Of a DNA stretch of 64,000 nucleotides, positions 46,008 through 54,397 are shown piece by piece (position 1 is the stretch's first letter; every line of letters begins with the position of its first letter). The notes under the pieces are model-generated. The model did no database searches, had not been told where the DNA came from, and was given only the letters and a program-made list of their open reading frames with translations. Where the stretch lies: positions 1,488,001 to 1,552,000 of the forward strand of contig NC_021172.1 of NCBI RefSeq assembly GCF_000230975.2. The letters run 5' to 3'. The translations under genes and the position numbers were made by a program. The DNA is from Hyphomicrobium denitrificans 1NES1 (lineage in GTDB: Bacteria; Pseudomonadota; Alphaproteobacteria; Rhizobiales; Hyphomicrobiaceae).

Positions 46008-46463
46008 GGATCGATGCGTCCAGAGAGCGAGGGGAAGAGAATTTGCGCGGGCCACAGAACGTCTGGCAGGGCATCTGGTTCCGGGCAAGCCCATTTGCGG
46101 TTTGAGTACGGGCGCGTGCTTCTAGCACAAGCATTTCGTCAGCGGCAGTCCGATTGGTGACCGGAACCACAAATACGCGCCGTGCGTTGTTTTCTCGATA
46201 AAGCTGATGGGAACTTCAATGGCCGGCAGCATTCAGGAAACCGCTCCAAACGTCCTGACTCTTTGGAACCTGGAAAGCGGATTGCGCAGTGCTGCTCAAA
46301 GCGGCGTCATCTTGCGAAGCGAGGAAGCGCGCAACCATTTGGCGCGAGCGCGGCATCATCTCGATCGTCTTCTTGGGCTTTCGCAACGTTCCGAGGAGAC
46401 GCGAAGCACCGCGTCACCGAATTCCGCGATTACATCGAACGACCAACCCCGAGGAGACAATCT
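46008..46463. other. 456-base region with one doubtful open frame
   Basis: The stretch before the 27-residue membrane peptide holds a frame at 46207-46506 (+) of 99 residues. Its centre (SEEARNHLARARHHLDRLLG) looks like an amphipathic helix, but there is no ribosome-binding site and its end overlaps the better-supported small gene at 46464. I treat it as uncertain. The rest (46008-46200) carries the promoter of the DUF486 gene. Confidence 0.35.
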
Positions 46464-46547
46464 ATGGCACGCGATATCATTCTCTGGCTGGCGGGTGTTC
46501 CGCTGATCGTCATCATCGGCCTGCACTTGTTTGGTTTCTTGCACTAG
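46464..46547 (+). CDS. 27-residue single-pass membrane peptide
   Basis: ATG 46464 to TAG 46547 encodes 27 residues with a short charged start (MARD) and a single hydrophobic helix (IILWLAGVPLIVIIGL) ending in LFGFLH. GAGGAG lies 7 bases before the ATG and a terminator follows 14 bases after the stop, so it looks like a complete small gene. Function unknown; such peptides often regulate or stabilise membrane complexes. Confidence 0.65.
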   Translation: MARDIILWLAGVPLIVIIGLHLFGFLH

Positions 46548-46560
46548 CCCTGCGCCTGCA

Positions 46561-46588
46561 AGCCCGGAGTTCCGCACCGGGTTTTTCT
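46561..46588 (+). terminator. Rho-independent terminator after 27-residue gene
   Basis: A short GC stem (cccgg / ccggg, 9-base loop, extendable by weak pairs) is followed by TTTTTCTTTT. It lies 14 bases past the TAG at 46547. Confidence 0.8.
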
Positions 46589-46627
46589 TTTGACCGGAGT
46601 TCGCGGACGGATGCGATTCCCAAGATC

Positions 46628-46924
46628 TCAACTGGTGGCATCCGCATCATCGCCTTCATCTCGAGCCAGCATGACAGCGACATGGCGATTCAAGGCATCG
46701 GCAACAAGAGTCGGGAGGAGGGCGGGACCGATTGGCCCCTGAGCCGCATTATAAGCGGATCGCATATCGCCACGACCGTCCCAGACGACGAGCGCATAGC
46801 CTGCGATGTGATCGAGTTCGGCAACCGCCGCATGGCATTTTTCGAGGAGCTCCTCGCGTAACTCGGCTGCATCCTTCGCAATGCGTCGTTCGCGTTCCGA
46901 AACAAGATTAATAACAGCAGTCAT
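46628..46924 (-). CDS. Small soluble protein, unknown
   Basis: The 98-residue protein is mostly helical (RERRIAKDAAELREELLEKC), then a region YALVVWDGRGDMRSAYNA and an acidic tail. GAGGTG stands 7 bases before the ATG at 46924; a GTG at 46933 is an alternative. I do not recognise the family and see no signal or membrane segment. It may be coupled to a short frame just upstream whose stop overlaps its ribosome-binding site. Confidence 0.6.
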   Translation of the reverse strand: MTAVINLVSERERRIAKDAAELREELLEKCHAAVAELDHIAGYALVVWDGRGDMRSAYNAAQGPIGPALLPTLVADALNRHVAVMLARDEGDDADATS

Positions 46925-46934
46925 TATCGACACC

Positions 46935-47072
46935 TCATGCGGGTTTCAAACGCATAACGTGAAAGGCCGGACGAGAGTTCGCGTCCGGCATTGCGGCCAA
47001 ATCTGCCACTTCATCGACGGTCACGCGCGGAACAGCGGCGCCTGACCGGGTCGCGTAGATCTTTCGCAACAT
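46935..47072 (-). CDS. Possible 45-residue protein, weakly supported
   Basis: A frame from ATG 47072 to TGA 46935 encodes 45 residues, with a basic start (MLRKIYATRSG) and an acidic middle (VTVDEVADLAAM). The TGA overlaps the Shine-Dalgarno of the next gene, which supports coupling. However, only 35 bases separate it from the divergent gene at 47108, and its own ribosome-binding site is weak. Confidence 0.35.
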   Translation of the reverse strand: MLRKIYATRSGAAVPRVTVDEVADLAAMPDANSRPAFHVMRLKPA

Positions 47073-47107
47073 AAGCCCCAACCTTGCGAGAGAGCGGAGA
47101 CGCGACG

Positions 47108-47413
47108 ATGTTATCGAACAGATCTTTGAAAACAACCAAAGCAGTCCTGACATCAGCGATGGCGCTTGGCGGTGCGGCGATCACGGCAAACGACGCCTTT
47201 GCTGTCAGCCTGAGTGTCCAGCTCGCTTGTGCGACCGACTATTACGCCCATTGCAGCGCCTATAGCCCTGACAGCCCGCAGGTTCGTTCCTGCATGCGAT
47301 CCGTTGGGAATGGTCTTTCGAAACGTTGCGTCAACGCGCTCGTAGCGGCTGGAGAAGTATCCGCCGCGGAAGTTGCCCGCCGCCATGGAGCCGCCAAGAC
47401 CGCTTCAAGGTGA
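47108..47413 (+). CDS. Secreted small cysteine-rich-repeat protein
   Basis: The 101-residue protein has a signal peptide (TTKAVLTSAMALGGAAITAN...AFA) and four cysteines in the order C-x7-C-x13-C-x11-C (CATDYYAHC, RSCMRS, KRCVNAL). This spacing resembles the cysteine-rich repeat of PF00839-type proteins common in alphaproteobacterial secretomes. It is probably periplasmic with two disulfides. GGAGA lies 7-8 bases before the ATG. Function unknown. Confidence 0.7.
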   Translation: MLSNRSLKTTKAVLTSAMALGGAAITANDAFAVSLSVQLACATDYYAHCSAYSPDSPQVRSCMRSVGNGLSKRCVNALVAAGEVSAAEVARRHGAAKTASR

Positions 47414-47550
47414 CGTTTCCAGAGTTTCCGTTCTCTCTTGAACGTGGGTCAGGGTGTGAGCCGTGGCCCACATTTCATTTCGAGCCGCTCTGCAACGCAA
47501 CCAAAGCGACGGCCTCAGCGTTGCATCGATAATTCAACAAGGAGTGGCTC

Positions 47551-47790
47551 ATGGCATCGACATCCTCATCTTCATACGGATCTTCCGGCTCGGTCGAAGA
47601 CATCAAGGGGCGCGCCCGGCAGACCGTCGACGCCGCAAACGAAGCCGCCGGAGATGCGAAACAGCAGGTCGAAGAAATGGCCGGCAACGTCAAGGGCGCT
47701 ATCGACAGGTCCGTCAAGGAGCAGCCGCTGACGACGCTCCTCGTCGCGGCGGCTGTCGGCTTCGTTGTCGGCGCTCTGTGGAAGTCCTAG
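47551..47790 (+). CDS. DUF883 (ElaB/YqjD-like) membrane-anchored protein
   Basis: The 79-residue protein has a Ser-rich start, a helical middle (DIKGRARQTVDAANEAAGDA, AKQQVEEMAGNVKGAIDRSV) and a C-terminal membrane helix (TTLLVAAAVGFVVGALWKS). This is the layout of ElaB/YqjD/DUF883 proteins, which in enterobacteria are stationary-phase, ribosome-associated tail-anchored proteins. AAGGAG stands 7 bases before the ATG. It converges on the membrane-protein gene at 47820. Confidence 0.88.
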   Translation: MASTSSSSYGSSGSVEDIKGRARQTVDAANEAAGDAKQQVEEMAGNVKGAIDRSVKEQPLTTLLVAAAVGFVVGALWKS

Positions 47791-47819
47791 TTTATGGTCC
47801 CCGCCCGCGGGCGACGCAA

Positions 47820-48626
47820 TCAGTTGCCGGCAGACGATTCTTTTTTGCTTCCCCGAAGGTCGGCGGCTGGGCCGGCCTTTCGGCGCAACTCGCCGCTGTA
47901 GAGATCGACAGCCGCCATTCCGACTTCGCGAATATAAGCCCGTGTCAATCGCGTCGTGATCGAGCCCTTCACCCACTGTAAAATGGATTTCGAAAGTCGC
48001 TCGCGCATTTCATACGTTGCGGCGGTCACGGGATTGAATACGCGCGCGATGCGCCAGATCGACCAGGCGCGTTCGGCCGCATCGTAGATGCCGCGCCAGC
48101 GGTAGATCTGCGCAAACTGTGCAACGGTGAGGCGGCTGCCGAGGGGGATGATGCCCTCGAAAATTGGGCGCAGCCTGCCGCTCACCTGCTCGATCAGCGT
48201 CAGGGCTTCGGGAACGGTGAAGCGCAGCATCGGATCGGCGCGATCCGGATGGTAGACTTTGGCGACGGTTTCGACCGTTTCCAGGCCGCTGTTCAAAGCG
48301 TCATTCCACGAGGCAATAGCTTCCGTCGATGTGCTCTTCGCAAGAGCTTCCACCGCGGCCGCTGCCTTCTTGCGTAACGGATCGTCGTCTAGCCGAAGCG
48401 TCGTGACCTGAAGATCGGAGTTGATCGGTGGCGGCGGCTCCGGACCGAGCGTCATTCTTTCGAAAACGTAAGCGATGAGCGTGCAGGCGAGTGTCGCGAA
48501 CGCCCAATGAATCAGGAACCCATGCTGCCATAGCCATAGGCTTCCAAGCGGAATCAGCGCGACCGTCGGCAGAAGAAGGCCCAGAAAAATGATCGCGACG
48601 CGTAGAGGTGTGAGTGTATCGCTCAT
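47820..48626 (-). CDS. Two-helix membrane protein of unknown function
   Basis: The 268-residue protein has two membrane segments at about 8-30 and 35-55, followed by about 200 residues of soluble helix (AAAAVEALAKSTSTEAIASW, VAKVYHPDRADPMLRFTVPE, IYRWRGIYDAAERAWSIWRI, LTRAYIREVGMAAVDLYSGE). From memory this resembles the N-terminal module that precedes the GTPase domain in some HSR1-related membrane GTPases, but no P-loop is present here. That resemblance is unverified. It stands alone. Confidence 0.6.
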   Translation of the reverse strand: MSDTLTPLRVAIIFLGLLLPTVALIPLGSLWLWQHGFLIHWAFATLACTLIAYVFERMTLGPEPPPPINSDLQVTTLRLDDDPLRKKAAAAVEALAKSTSTEAIASWNDALNSGLETVETVAKVYHPDRADPMLRFTVPEALTLIEQVSGRLRPIFEGIIPLGSRLTVAQFAQIYRWRGIYDAAERAWSIWRIARVFNPVTAATYEMRERLSKSILQWVKGSITTRLTRAYIREVGMAAVDLYSGELRRKAGPAADLRGSKKESSAGN

Positions 48627-48701
48627 GGCGAACCGCTGAGTTCGAGGTCGGCAGCTAACAACGCGGTGCCTGGCGCCTCGGTTCCGATCCGGAACCCCTG
48701 C

Positions 48702-49547
48702 TTAGCTCCAGCGCCGGTTGGACCACATCCATTGCTCGGGCATTTCGCGGACCCATTCTTCGAACTGGCGGGTCATTTCCGCAGTCGCCCATTTGACATC
48801 CTCGCCGTGGTTGGCGGTGCGTGGAATTCGAAGCTCCTTGAGCTCGATTTCGAAGCGGCTGTCCTTGCCGATACGTATGCAGCGCGACATCCAGATACGC
48901 GCGCCGGCGCGTCGTGCGATCATCGCCGGAATAGCGACGGTGCGCGCGTCTTTGCCGAAGAACGGCACCGGCAAGCCCGTTCTGTCATAGAGATCGCAAA
49001 CGACTCCGAGTTGTCCGCCGCGACGAACGAAATCCATGATAATGCGCGCGGTTTTCTGCGATTCCCCATGTTCGCCTTCAACCTTGCCGCGGCCGAACAT
49101 GCCGCCCGGATAGAGATCGCGGCGCTGATAGCGCAGATAGCGATCGATATAGGGATTATTGACCGAACGATAAACGCAAGCCGGGTTTGTTTCTGCGATC
49201 GTCAGAGGCCAAATCGCGAGCTCCCAGTTTCCCATGTGCAGCGAAGCGCCGATGATCGGGCCGAGCTTTCTGGCGTAGCGCTGAAAAACTTTCGGGTTCC
49301 TGATCGTCAGTCGGGATGGATCGGCGACGACTTGGTCGATGCGCATCGTCTCGGCCATGACACGACCGAGATTTTCCCAATGTTCGAGTGCAATCGCGTT
49401 GCGTTCGGCTTCCGACTTTTCTGGAAAGGCGATGCGCAGATTGTCGAGCGCACGGTTGTGTCGTTTCGGACTGATGATGGGGGCTAAGCGGCGCCAGCAC
49501 CACGCGGAAAAGTGCGTCGCGACGTCGAGCGGCACGATGCGAACCAT
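48702..49547 (-). CDS. Lipid A biosynthesis acyltransferase, LpxL/HtrB family
   Basis: The 281-residue protein has the lysophospholipid-acyltransferase-like motif H104-MGNW-E109 (HX4E) and the family segments LDNLRIAFPEKSEAERNAIA, EGEHGESQKTARIIMDFVRR and IPAMIARRAGARIWMSRCIR. It adds a secondary acyl chain to lipid A precursors at the inner membrane. The first ATG is at 49547, but 27 upstream in-frame codons (up to CTG 49628) read as the normal N-terminal part of the family (RLEYALLRLIVG), with no ATG, GTG or TTG. The true start may be non-canonical. Confidence 0.85.
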   Translation of the reverse strand: MVRIVPLDVATHFSAWCWRRLAPIISPKRHNRALDNLRIAFPEKSEAERNAIALEHWENLGRVMAETMRIDQVVADPSRLTIRNPKVFQRYARKLGPIIGASLHMGNWELAIWPLTIAETNPACVYRSVNNPYIDRYLRYQRRDLYPGGMFGRGKVEGEHGESQKTARIIMDFVRRGGQLGVVCDLYDRTGLPVPFFGKDARTVAIPAMIARRAGARIWMSRCIRIGKDSRFEIELKELRIPRTANHGEDVKWATAEMTRQFEEWVREMPEQWMWSNRRWS

Positions 49548-49690
49548 GCCGACGATCAGACGCAGAAGCGCATATTCGAGCCTGAACTGCAGATCGCGCA
49601 GCGGCGAGACGGCGACGCCCGAAGACAGTGGTCGATTTCCCTAGGTAATGGATAAGACGCGCAAGTCTTGCCCGTCGAGCAACGGCACAG

Positions 49691-50947
49691 TCAAGGCCGG
49701 GCTGCCGGAATTTCCCCGCTTCGATGCAACGGCCGCATAAATGAGAGGTCGCCTATACTCGGCATGATGCCTTCGCGCATCACGCGGGCGCGTAGCCGAC
49801 GGCTGGTCGCGAGCGCAAAAAGCCCGAAACCACGCGCAAGATGGATGCCGGGAACTGAAGAAAGAAGCGATCGATTGAGCAGATCGACCGCAAATATGCG
49901 GAATGCCACGTCGCCGCGCCTCAAGTGATCGTAGTTCGAGAGCACCTGCTCTCCGCCGATATCCTCCCCGGCGCGCATGGCTTCGTCCGCGACTTCTGCG
50001 ATTGTCGCGGCGTCACGAAATCCGAGATTTAGGCCTTGCGCCCCGATAGGCGGGATAACGTGCGCCGCCTCGCCGACAAGCACTACGCGCGACTGGCCGA
50101 GGACAGAAGCGGTGCGTCCTGACAGCGGAAATGCGCGCCTCGGCATCAAGTCGGAGAGAACGCCAAGCAGAGCGCCGACGTGCGCCGTCAGTTCGCGGTT
50201 GAAGCTCTCGTCATCGAGGGCGACGAGGCGCTCGGCCTCTCCGGGCGCCTCAACCCAAACCAAGTTTGAGGTATTGCCAGGACCGGGGACGACCGTCAGC
50301 GGCCCCTGCGGCCGGTGCAACTCGGTTGAGACGCCGCGGTGAGGGCGTGAGTGCGCGAATGTCGTGACGATAGCCGTTTGAGGGTATGACCAACTCGACG
50401 TCCGGATGCCGGCGGAGGTTCGGGTTGGCGATTCCCGGCCGTCGGCCGCCACAAGCAGACGGGCTTTGATTGCGAGCCCGGTGCTAGTCGACAACACGGC
50501 GTGGGTTCCAGCCAGATCGGATACCGTTGCCTTCGGGTCGACCAGGCGCGTCAATCGCGGGTGCGACACGGCTTCGAACGCAGATGTCAGGGTTGCGTTG
50601 GGAATATTATAGCCGAAGGCCGGAAGGCCAATTTCGGACGCCTCGAATACGACCTCAGGGGCACGGACAAGCGCACCTGTCGCATCGACTAAGCGTATGG
50701 CCCTCAGAGGCGTCGACGCCGATGCAACCCGTTCCCAAACACCAAGCCTTTTCAGCAGGTTGATAGAGCCGTCCAAGAGCGCCGCCGTGCGCCCGTCCCG
50801 CGCGTCGGCGTGCGGACCGACGACGGTTGTCCGCAACCCCGCTTCCGCACATGCGAAGCCGGCGGCAAGTCCAGCGGGGCCGGCACCGACAACTGCAACG
50901 TCGAAGGTCGCTTCGTAATTCAAGGGCAAGTCCTTTTCTGTGTCCAT
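49691..50947 (-). CDS. UbiH/UbiF/COQ6-family FAD-dependent hydroxylase
   Basis: The 418-residue flavoprotein has an N-terminal FAD motif VAVVGAGPAGLAAGFACAEA, the conserved ring-hydroxylase segment around TRLVDPKATVSDL, and GEAAHVIPPIGAQGLNLGFRD, the GD/ExAH motif of ubiquinone-ring hydroxylases. It most likely hydroxylates a ubiquinone precursor; which ring position cannot be told from sequence alone. The start at ATG 50947 places the FAD motif near residue 20. It is divergent from the third porin. Confidence 0.9.
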   Translation of the reverse strand: MDTEKDLPLNYEATFDVAVVGAGPAGLAAGFACAEAGLRTTVVGPHADARDGRTAALLDGSINLLKRLGVWERVASASTPLRAIRLVDATGALVRAPEVVFEASEIGLPAFGYNIPNATLTSAFEAVSHPRLTRLVDPKATVSDLAGTHAVLSTSTGLAIKARLLVAADGRESPTRTSAGIRTSSWSYPQTAIVTTFAHSRPHRGVSTELHRPQGPLTVVPGPGNTSNLVWVEAPGEAERLVALDDESFNRELTAHVGALLGVLSDLMPRRAFPLSGRTASVLGQSRVVLVGEAAHVIPPIGAQGLNLGFRDAATIAEVADEAMRAGEDIGGEQVLSNYDHLRRGDVAFRIFAVDLLNRSLLSSVPGIHLARGFGLFALATSRRLRARVMREGIMPSIGDLSFMRPLHRSGEIPAARP

Positions 50948-51162
50948 TGAAGCACAGAAATGGTCGAAAGGACCACCTGTTGCAGACTTGCAACCGTCCG
51001 GAGCCCCAACTGTCACGCATCTGTTAAATGAGCATGCTTTGCAGGGCGCAAGGCGCTGCTGAGATTTCAAATCTCTCGCAGTGCGGTGGCAGGAATTGTC
51101 CGGTGCGCTTCAGGGGATTGCGTGCCGTTCTGGTTGGGGTCTGTAAAAACAGAGGGGCACCG

Positions 51163-52485
51163 ATGAAATCGGTATTCACGCTATCTTGTAGCCGTCTTGC
51201 GTTGTTAGCGGCATTCGGGCTTGCAATGAGCTTCACGCAAGCCTCCGCAGCTGATCTGGGCGGCAACTGCTGCGCTGATCTCGAAGAGCGCATCGCCGAG
51301 CTCGAAGCGACGACGGCCCGCAAGGGTAACCGCAAGGTCTCGCTGACGATTTCGGGCTGGGTTAACGAAGCTGTTTTCCTGTGGGATGACGGCACGGAAC
51401 GCAATGCCTACGTCGGCACGAACGCGCTCGAGCAGTCGCGTTTCAGATTCGTCGGCGAAGCTCAGATCATGCCAGGGTATTCCGCCGGTTATACGCTTGA
51501 AATTGGCGCGCAGGGCGATCCGTCGAACAAGTGGGATCAACTTGGTCCATCTAGCTCATCAGCCAACGCATTAGTCGTTCGTAAGAGCAACTGGTGGCTG
51601 AAGAGCAAAGATTACGGCAAGGTCACGGTTGGTCTTGAAGGCACTGCCACGTATCACCTTCTCGACGACGCCGACGGCGCGAATACCCGCAACGTTTCGG
51701 ACGCTCAGGCTGCTGCAGTGTATCAGGGCAATTTCTTCCTGCGCAGTGGTGTTGCGGGCGTAAACGCACTGCGCTGGAGCGACGTCCTGCGTGGCGTCGA
51801 TAACGGCACGGAAGGCCAGAATGGCCGCAGAAATATCGTCCGTTACGATTCGCCGACGATTGCCGGTTTTGTCTTGACCGCCTCTTGGGGTGAAGACGAT
51901 CAGGCCGGCGTGTCGCTGACTTATAAGGGGAAGTGGGGCGACTTCAACATCCTCGCCAAAGGCGGCTGGGAGAAGAGCACCGACGAGAATCTGACTGGGT
52001 GCGCACCGTTTAGCTCTGGGGGTGCTGGTGATGCTCAGGACTGCGAGTGGTTTGGTGGTGCTGCGACCGTCATGCACGTGCCGACCGGCCTTTACGTCTA
52101 TGGCGGTGCTGGTCAGACCATCGACCATGGTGTTCAGCTAATCTCGGCTTCCGCGGAAGATACGAGCACCATGTGGTTCATCCAGGGCGGTATCGAACAG
52201 AAGTGGACCCCGCTCGGCAAGACGACGATCTTCGGTGAGTACCGGCATGACGACGTTGGATCGAGGACCAACAAGGCCTTCGGCGCCGGCTTAGATGCAG
52301 GTTACGTCCACAATGGCGATATGAACTTCTGGGCGGCCGGCCTGGTGCAGAATATCGACGCCGCTGCGATGGACCTCTACGTCATGTACCGCCATGCGGA
52401 TGGCGACTTGACGAATTCGGTCAACGTTACAGCCGATCTCGACGCCTTCGATATGGTCATCACAGGCGCACGCATTCAGTTCTGA
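51163..52485 (+). CDS. Porin, alphaproteobacterial type (third copy)
   Basis: The 440-residue porin has a signal peptide (LALLAAFGLAMSFTQASA), the mature start AADLGGNCC, the same coiled coil as the tandem pair (LEERIAELEATTARKGNRK), and a barrel ending in F (ITGARIQF). The first 35 mature residues are almost identical to the tandem copies, but the barrel is clearly diverged (WVNEAVFLWDDGTERNAY...). ATG 51163 is preceded by AGAGGGG. A terminator follows. It is a paralog with different loops and probably a different expression pattern. Confidence 0.93.
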   Translation: MKSVFTLSCSRLALLAAFGLAMSFTQASAADLGGNCCADLEERIAELEATTARKGNRKVSLTISGWVNEAVFLWDDGTERNAYVGTNALEQSRFRFVGEAQIMPGYSAGYTLEIGAQGDPSNKWDQLGPSSSSANALVVRKSNWWLKSKDYGKVTVGLEGTATYHLLDDADGANTRNVSDAQAAAVYQGNFFLRSGVAGVNALRWSDVLRGVDNGTEGQNGRRNIVRYDSPTIAGFVLTASWGEDDQAGVSLTYKGKWGDFNILAKGGWEKSTDENLTGCAPFSSGGAGDAQDCEWFGGAATVMHVPTGLYVYGGAGQTIDHGVQLISASAEDTSTMWFIQGGIEQKWTPLGKTTIFGEYRHDDVGSRTNKAFGAGLDAGYVHNGDMNFWAAGLVQNIDAAAMDLYVMYRHADGDLTNSVNVTADLDAFDMVITGARIQF

Positions 52486-52512
52486 TCGCTCTCTCCCGTT
52501 TGCGACAGACGA

Positions 52513-52545
52513 AGGGGGCCGCCAGCTTAGGCGGCTCCCTTTGTC
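52513..52545 (+). terminator. Probable terminator after third porin
   Basis: An 11-bp stem (agggggccgcc / ggcggctccct, one G-T pair) with a 6-base loop is followed by TTTGTCGTT. The T-run is short, so efficiency may be moderate. Confidence 0.75.
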
Positions 52546-52730
52546 GTTCGCCAATCCCTCCCAAGCGCCCTCAAGAGGGCCATTTCCAGGCAAAATGAAT
52601 CTTCTTGAACTTCTGTGTCGCGTCAGCAACATGGCGATGATACAACAGGCTCCAGAGAAACGGCGTTCCAAGCGTTAAGCTTCGGAAAAGGGCATTGAAG
52701 TTCCTTTATCGACCGCTCATCACTAAAGCC

Positions 52731-53111
52731 ATGTGCGTGCTTCCGAGGCATTGCGGGGTATTTGTGGGACGACTTTGGTTGGTGATTGGCATGTTGGTGG
52801 CCCTGGCCACCGCTGCGAGCACCGGGGCAATTGCGCTCGACGAACAGCGCATGGCGATCCCCAACGCGGGACCGGATGCGCCGAAAGCGCAGGTTCAAGA
52901 TCAATCCGCACCGAAGAGCGAGGAAGGAACCGAGATCCGCATTCCGGGTCTGGGTAAGCTCGGCACTTTGCCGAAAATGGATTTCGGCCTGGAGCTGCTG
53001 TACGGCGCGGCCGAAGACAACAAGACAGAGCAGAATAGCGAGCCGCCGAGCAACGGTCCCGAGTCGCCGCAGGATCTCATGATCCATGGCAGCATGAAGC
53101 ACCGTTTCTAG
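52731..53111 (+). CDS. Small secreted protein, unknown
   Basis: The 126-residue protein has a hydrophobic segment at about 13-35 (LWLVIGMLVALATAASTGAI) that may be a signal peptide. A Pro/Gly-rich mature region follows, with PGLGKLGTLPKMDFGLELLY in the middle and a polar tail. A TTG at 52695 with AAAAGGG just upstream is an alternative start. I recognise no domain. It lies between the third porin and ftsB. Confidence 0.55.
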   Translation: MCVLPRHCGVFVGRLWLVIGMLVALATAASTGAIALDEQRMAIPNAGPDAPKAQVQDQSAPKSEEGTEIRIPGLGKLGTLPKMDFGLELLYGAAEDNKTEQNSEPPSNGPESPQDLMIHGSMKHRF

Positions 53112-53354
53112 GCTCGGTTATTGTCTCGCAAGGCGACTTGGGCCCGGTTTCAATTCATATGAACGGCTGGCCATGCGCGCGGCATTCGCGTCGGCATGCG
53201 TATACGGCCTTAAAGCGGATACACCCTTACACGCTATTTCTATCGATCCGGCGCATCTCCTCCCGTCGGATGACGCCCGAATTTACCTGCCCTTAAGTCG
53301 AGCCCTGCATAACCTCATCCTCTTCCGCGATCTCCTCCCTCGGAGACTGAATCA

Positions 53355-53684
53355 GTGCTGCGTGCCACTAGGCCTGATGGGCGAAATAGGCCTCGACATC
53401 TCTCACGGCAGATATTCGTGTTGCTTGCCTGCCTGACGTCGACAGCCTATTTCGTCTATCATGCGCGCTACGGTCGTCATGGATTTGAGGCTCGCAATCG
53501 CCTCATGGAGCGTTCGGCGCTTCTTGACTTCGAAATCAAGGGCCTTGAGTCCGTGCGGGCGAAACTCCGGCTCGACGTGGCGCTCCTCTCGCCGGAAGTT
53601 CCCAATTCCGATCTGATTGAAGAAATCGCGCGCGATGTGCTCGGCTATGTCCGTAGCAACGACAAGATTGTCGCTTCACGATAG
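53355..53684 (+). CDS. ftsB: FtsB/DivIC-type septum formation protein
   Basis: The 109-residue protein has a basic start, one membrane helix at about 20-37 (FVLLACLTSTAYFVYHA) and a coiled-coil region (SALLDFEIKGLESVRAKLRL), then VPNSDLIEEIARDVLGYVRS. This is the FtsB/DivIC layout: a bitopic division protein acting with FtsL and FtsQ. The start is a GTG at 53355 with GGAG about 9 bases upstream. In many alphaproteobacteria ftsB lies next to pyruvate dehydrogenase genes; here it does not. Confidence 0.88.
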   Translation: MLRATRPDGRNRPRHLSRQIFVLLACLTSTAYFVYHARYGRHGFEARNRLMERSALLDFEIKGLESVRAKLRLDVALLSPEVPNSDLIEEIARDVLGYVRSNDKIVASR

Positions 53685-53822
53685 GCGCGGCCAACGCCGC
53701 GCGATGGCTGCGGGGTGCCGGACGTATCTGGAGACGCCTTGCGTCTCAACGCCCTTGCGATAGGGGGCCGCGCCCATTAAAGCTGCCGGAACGTGCGTAT
53801 CGCGTATTGAAGGCCCGCTGAC

Positions 53823-54152
53823 ATGAGCAATCTCCAAGACACCGAACGACCACTGGAACTCGATATCCCGGATGGCGTTCCGGAAGCCCAGCAGGCAGTC
53901 GAGTTGATTCGAGCGTGGGTCGCAGACGGTGCGCTGATGGTCACCATCAACGGCGAAGCTCTCGGCGATCAATTGCAGGATTGGGGGCGTCTCCTCGCCC
54001 AAATCGGCCACCACGTCGCGCATTCGGCCGCGCTCAACGGCCAGAAAGGCGAGCGGCAATCGCTCGATGAGATTCGCAAGGGCTTTGACGCCATGCTGCC
54101 TAGAAACGAGTCGAAGCTATCCGGAAAAGTCCGCCGACGTAGCGTCCACTAG
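53823..54152 (+). CDS. DUF5076 domain protein
   Basis: The 109-residue soluble protein matches the DUF5076 layout: PLELDIPDGVPEAQQAVELI, RAWVADGALMVTINGEAL, WGRLLAQIGHHVAHSAALNG and a basic tail. The family is alphaproteobacterial and uncharacterised. Spacing to ftsB (138 bases) and to the following gene (245 bases) gives no clear operon. Confidence 0.75.
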   Translation: MSNLQDTERPLELDIPDGVPEAQQAVELIRAWVADGALMVTINGEALGDQLQDWGRLLAQIGHHVAHSAALNGQKGERQSLDEIRKGFDAMLPRNESKLSGKVRRRSVH

Positions 54153-54397
54153 CAGATTTTTCAACCGGACATAATAGTTGTCGACTGATGTTCGCGCTAC
54201 GCGCTAGCTCAACTGGCGTATGGCGCGGCCTTGTTGCTGATGGGCATCATGTTGCAGGTGTCCACACTTTCGATGCAGGCGACGTCTGTTCACTGGGGAC
54301 GAGATACCTCGATCGCCTTGCGGTGTCTGCCGCTCCATCCTTAAGCAGAGAGCGTGTGCGCGTTCTGTTGCAGGTTGCAACGTTTCGGGGGTGGACG

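Noticed and set aside
54200-54225. tRNA-like string (gcgctagctcaactggc resembles a D-arm)
   Set aside because: No anticodon arm, T-arm or acceptor stem can be folded around it.
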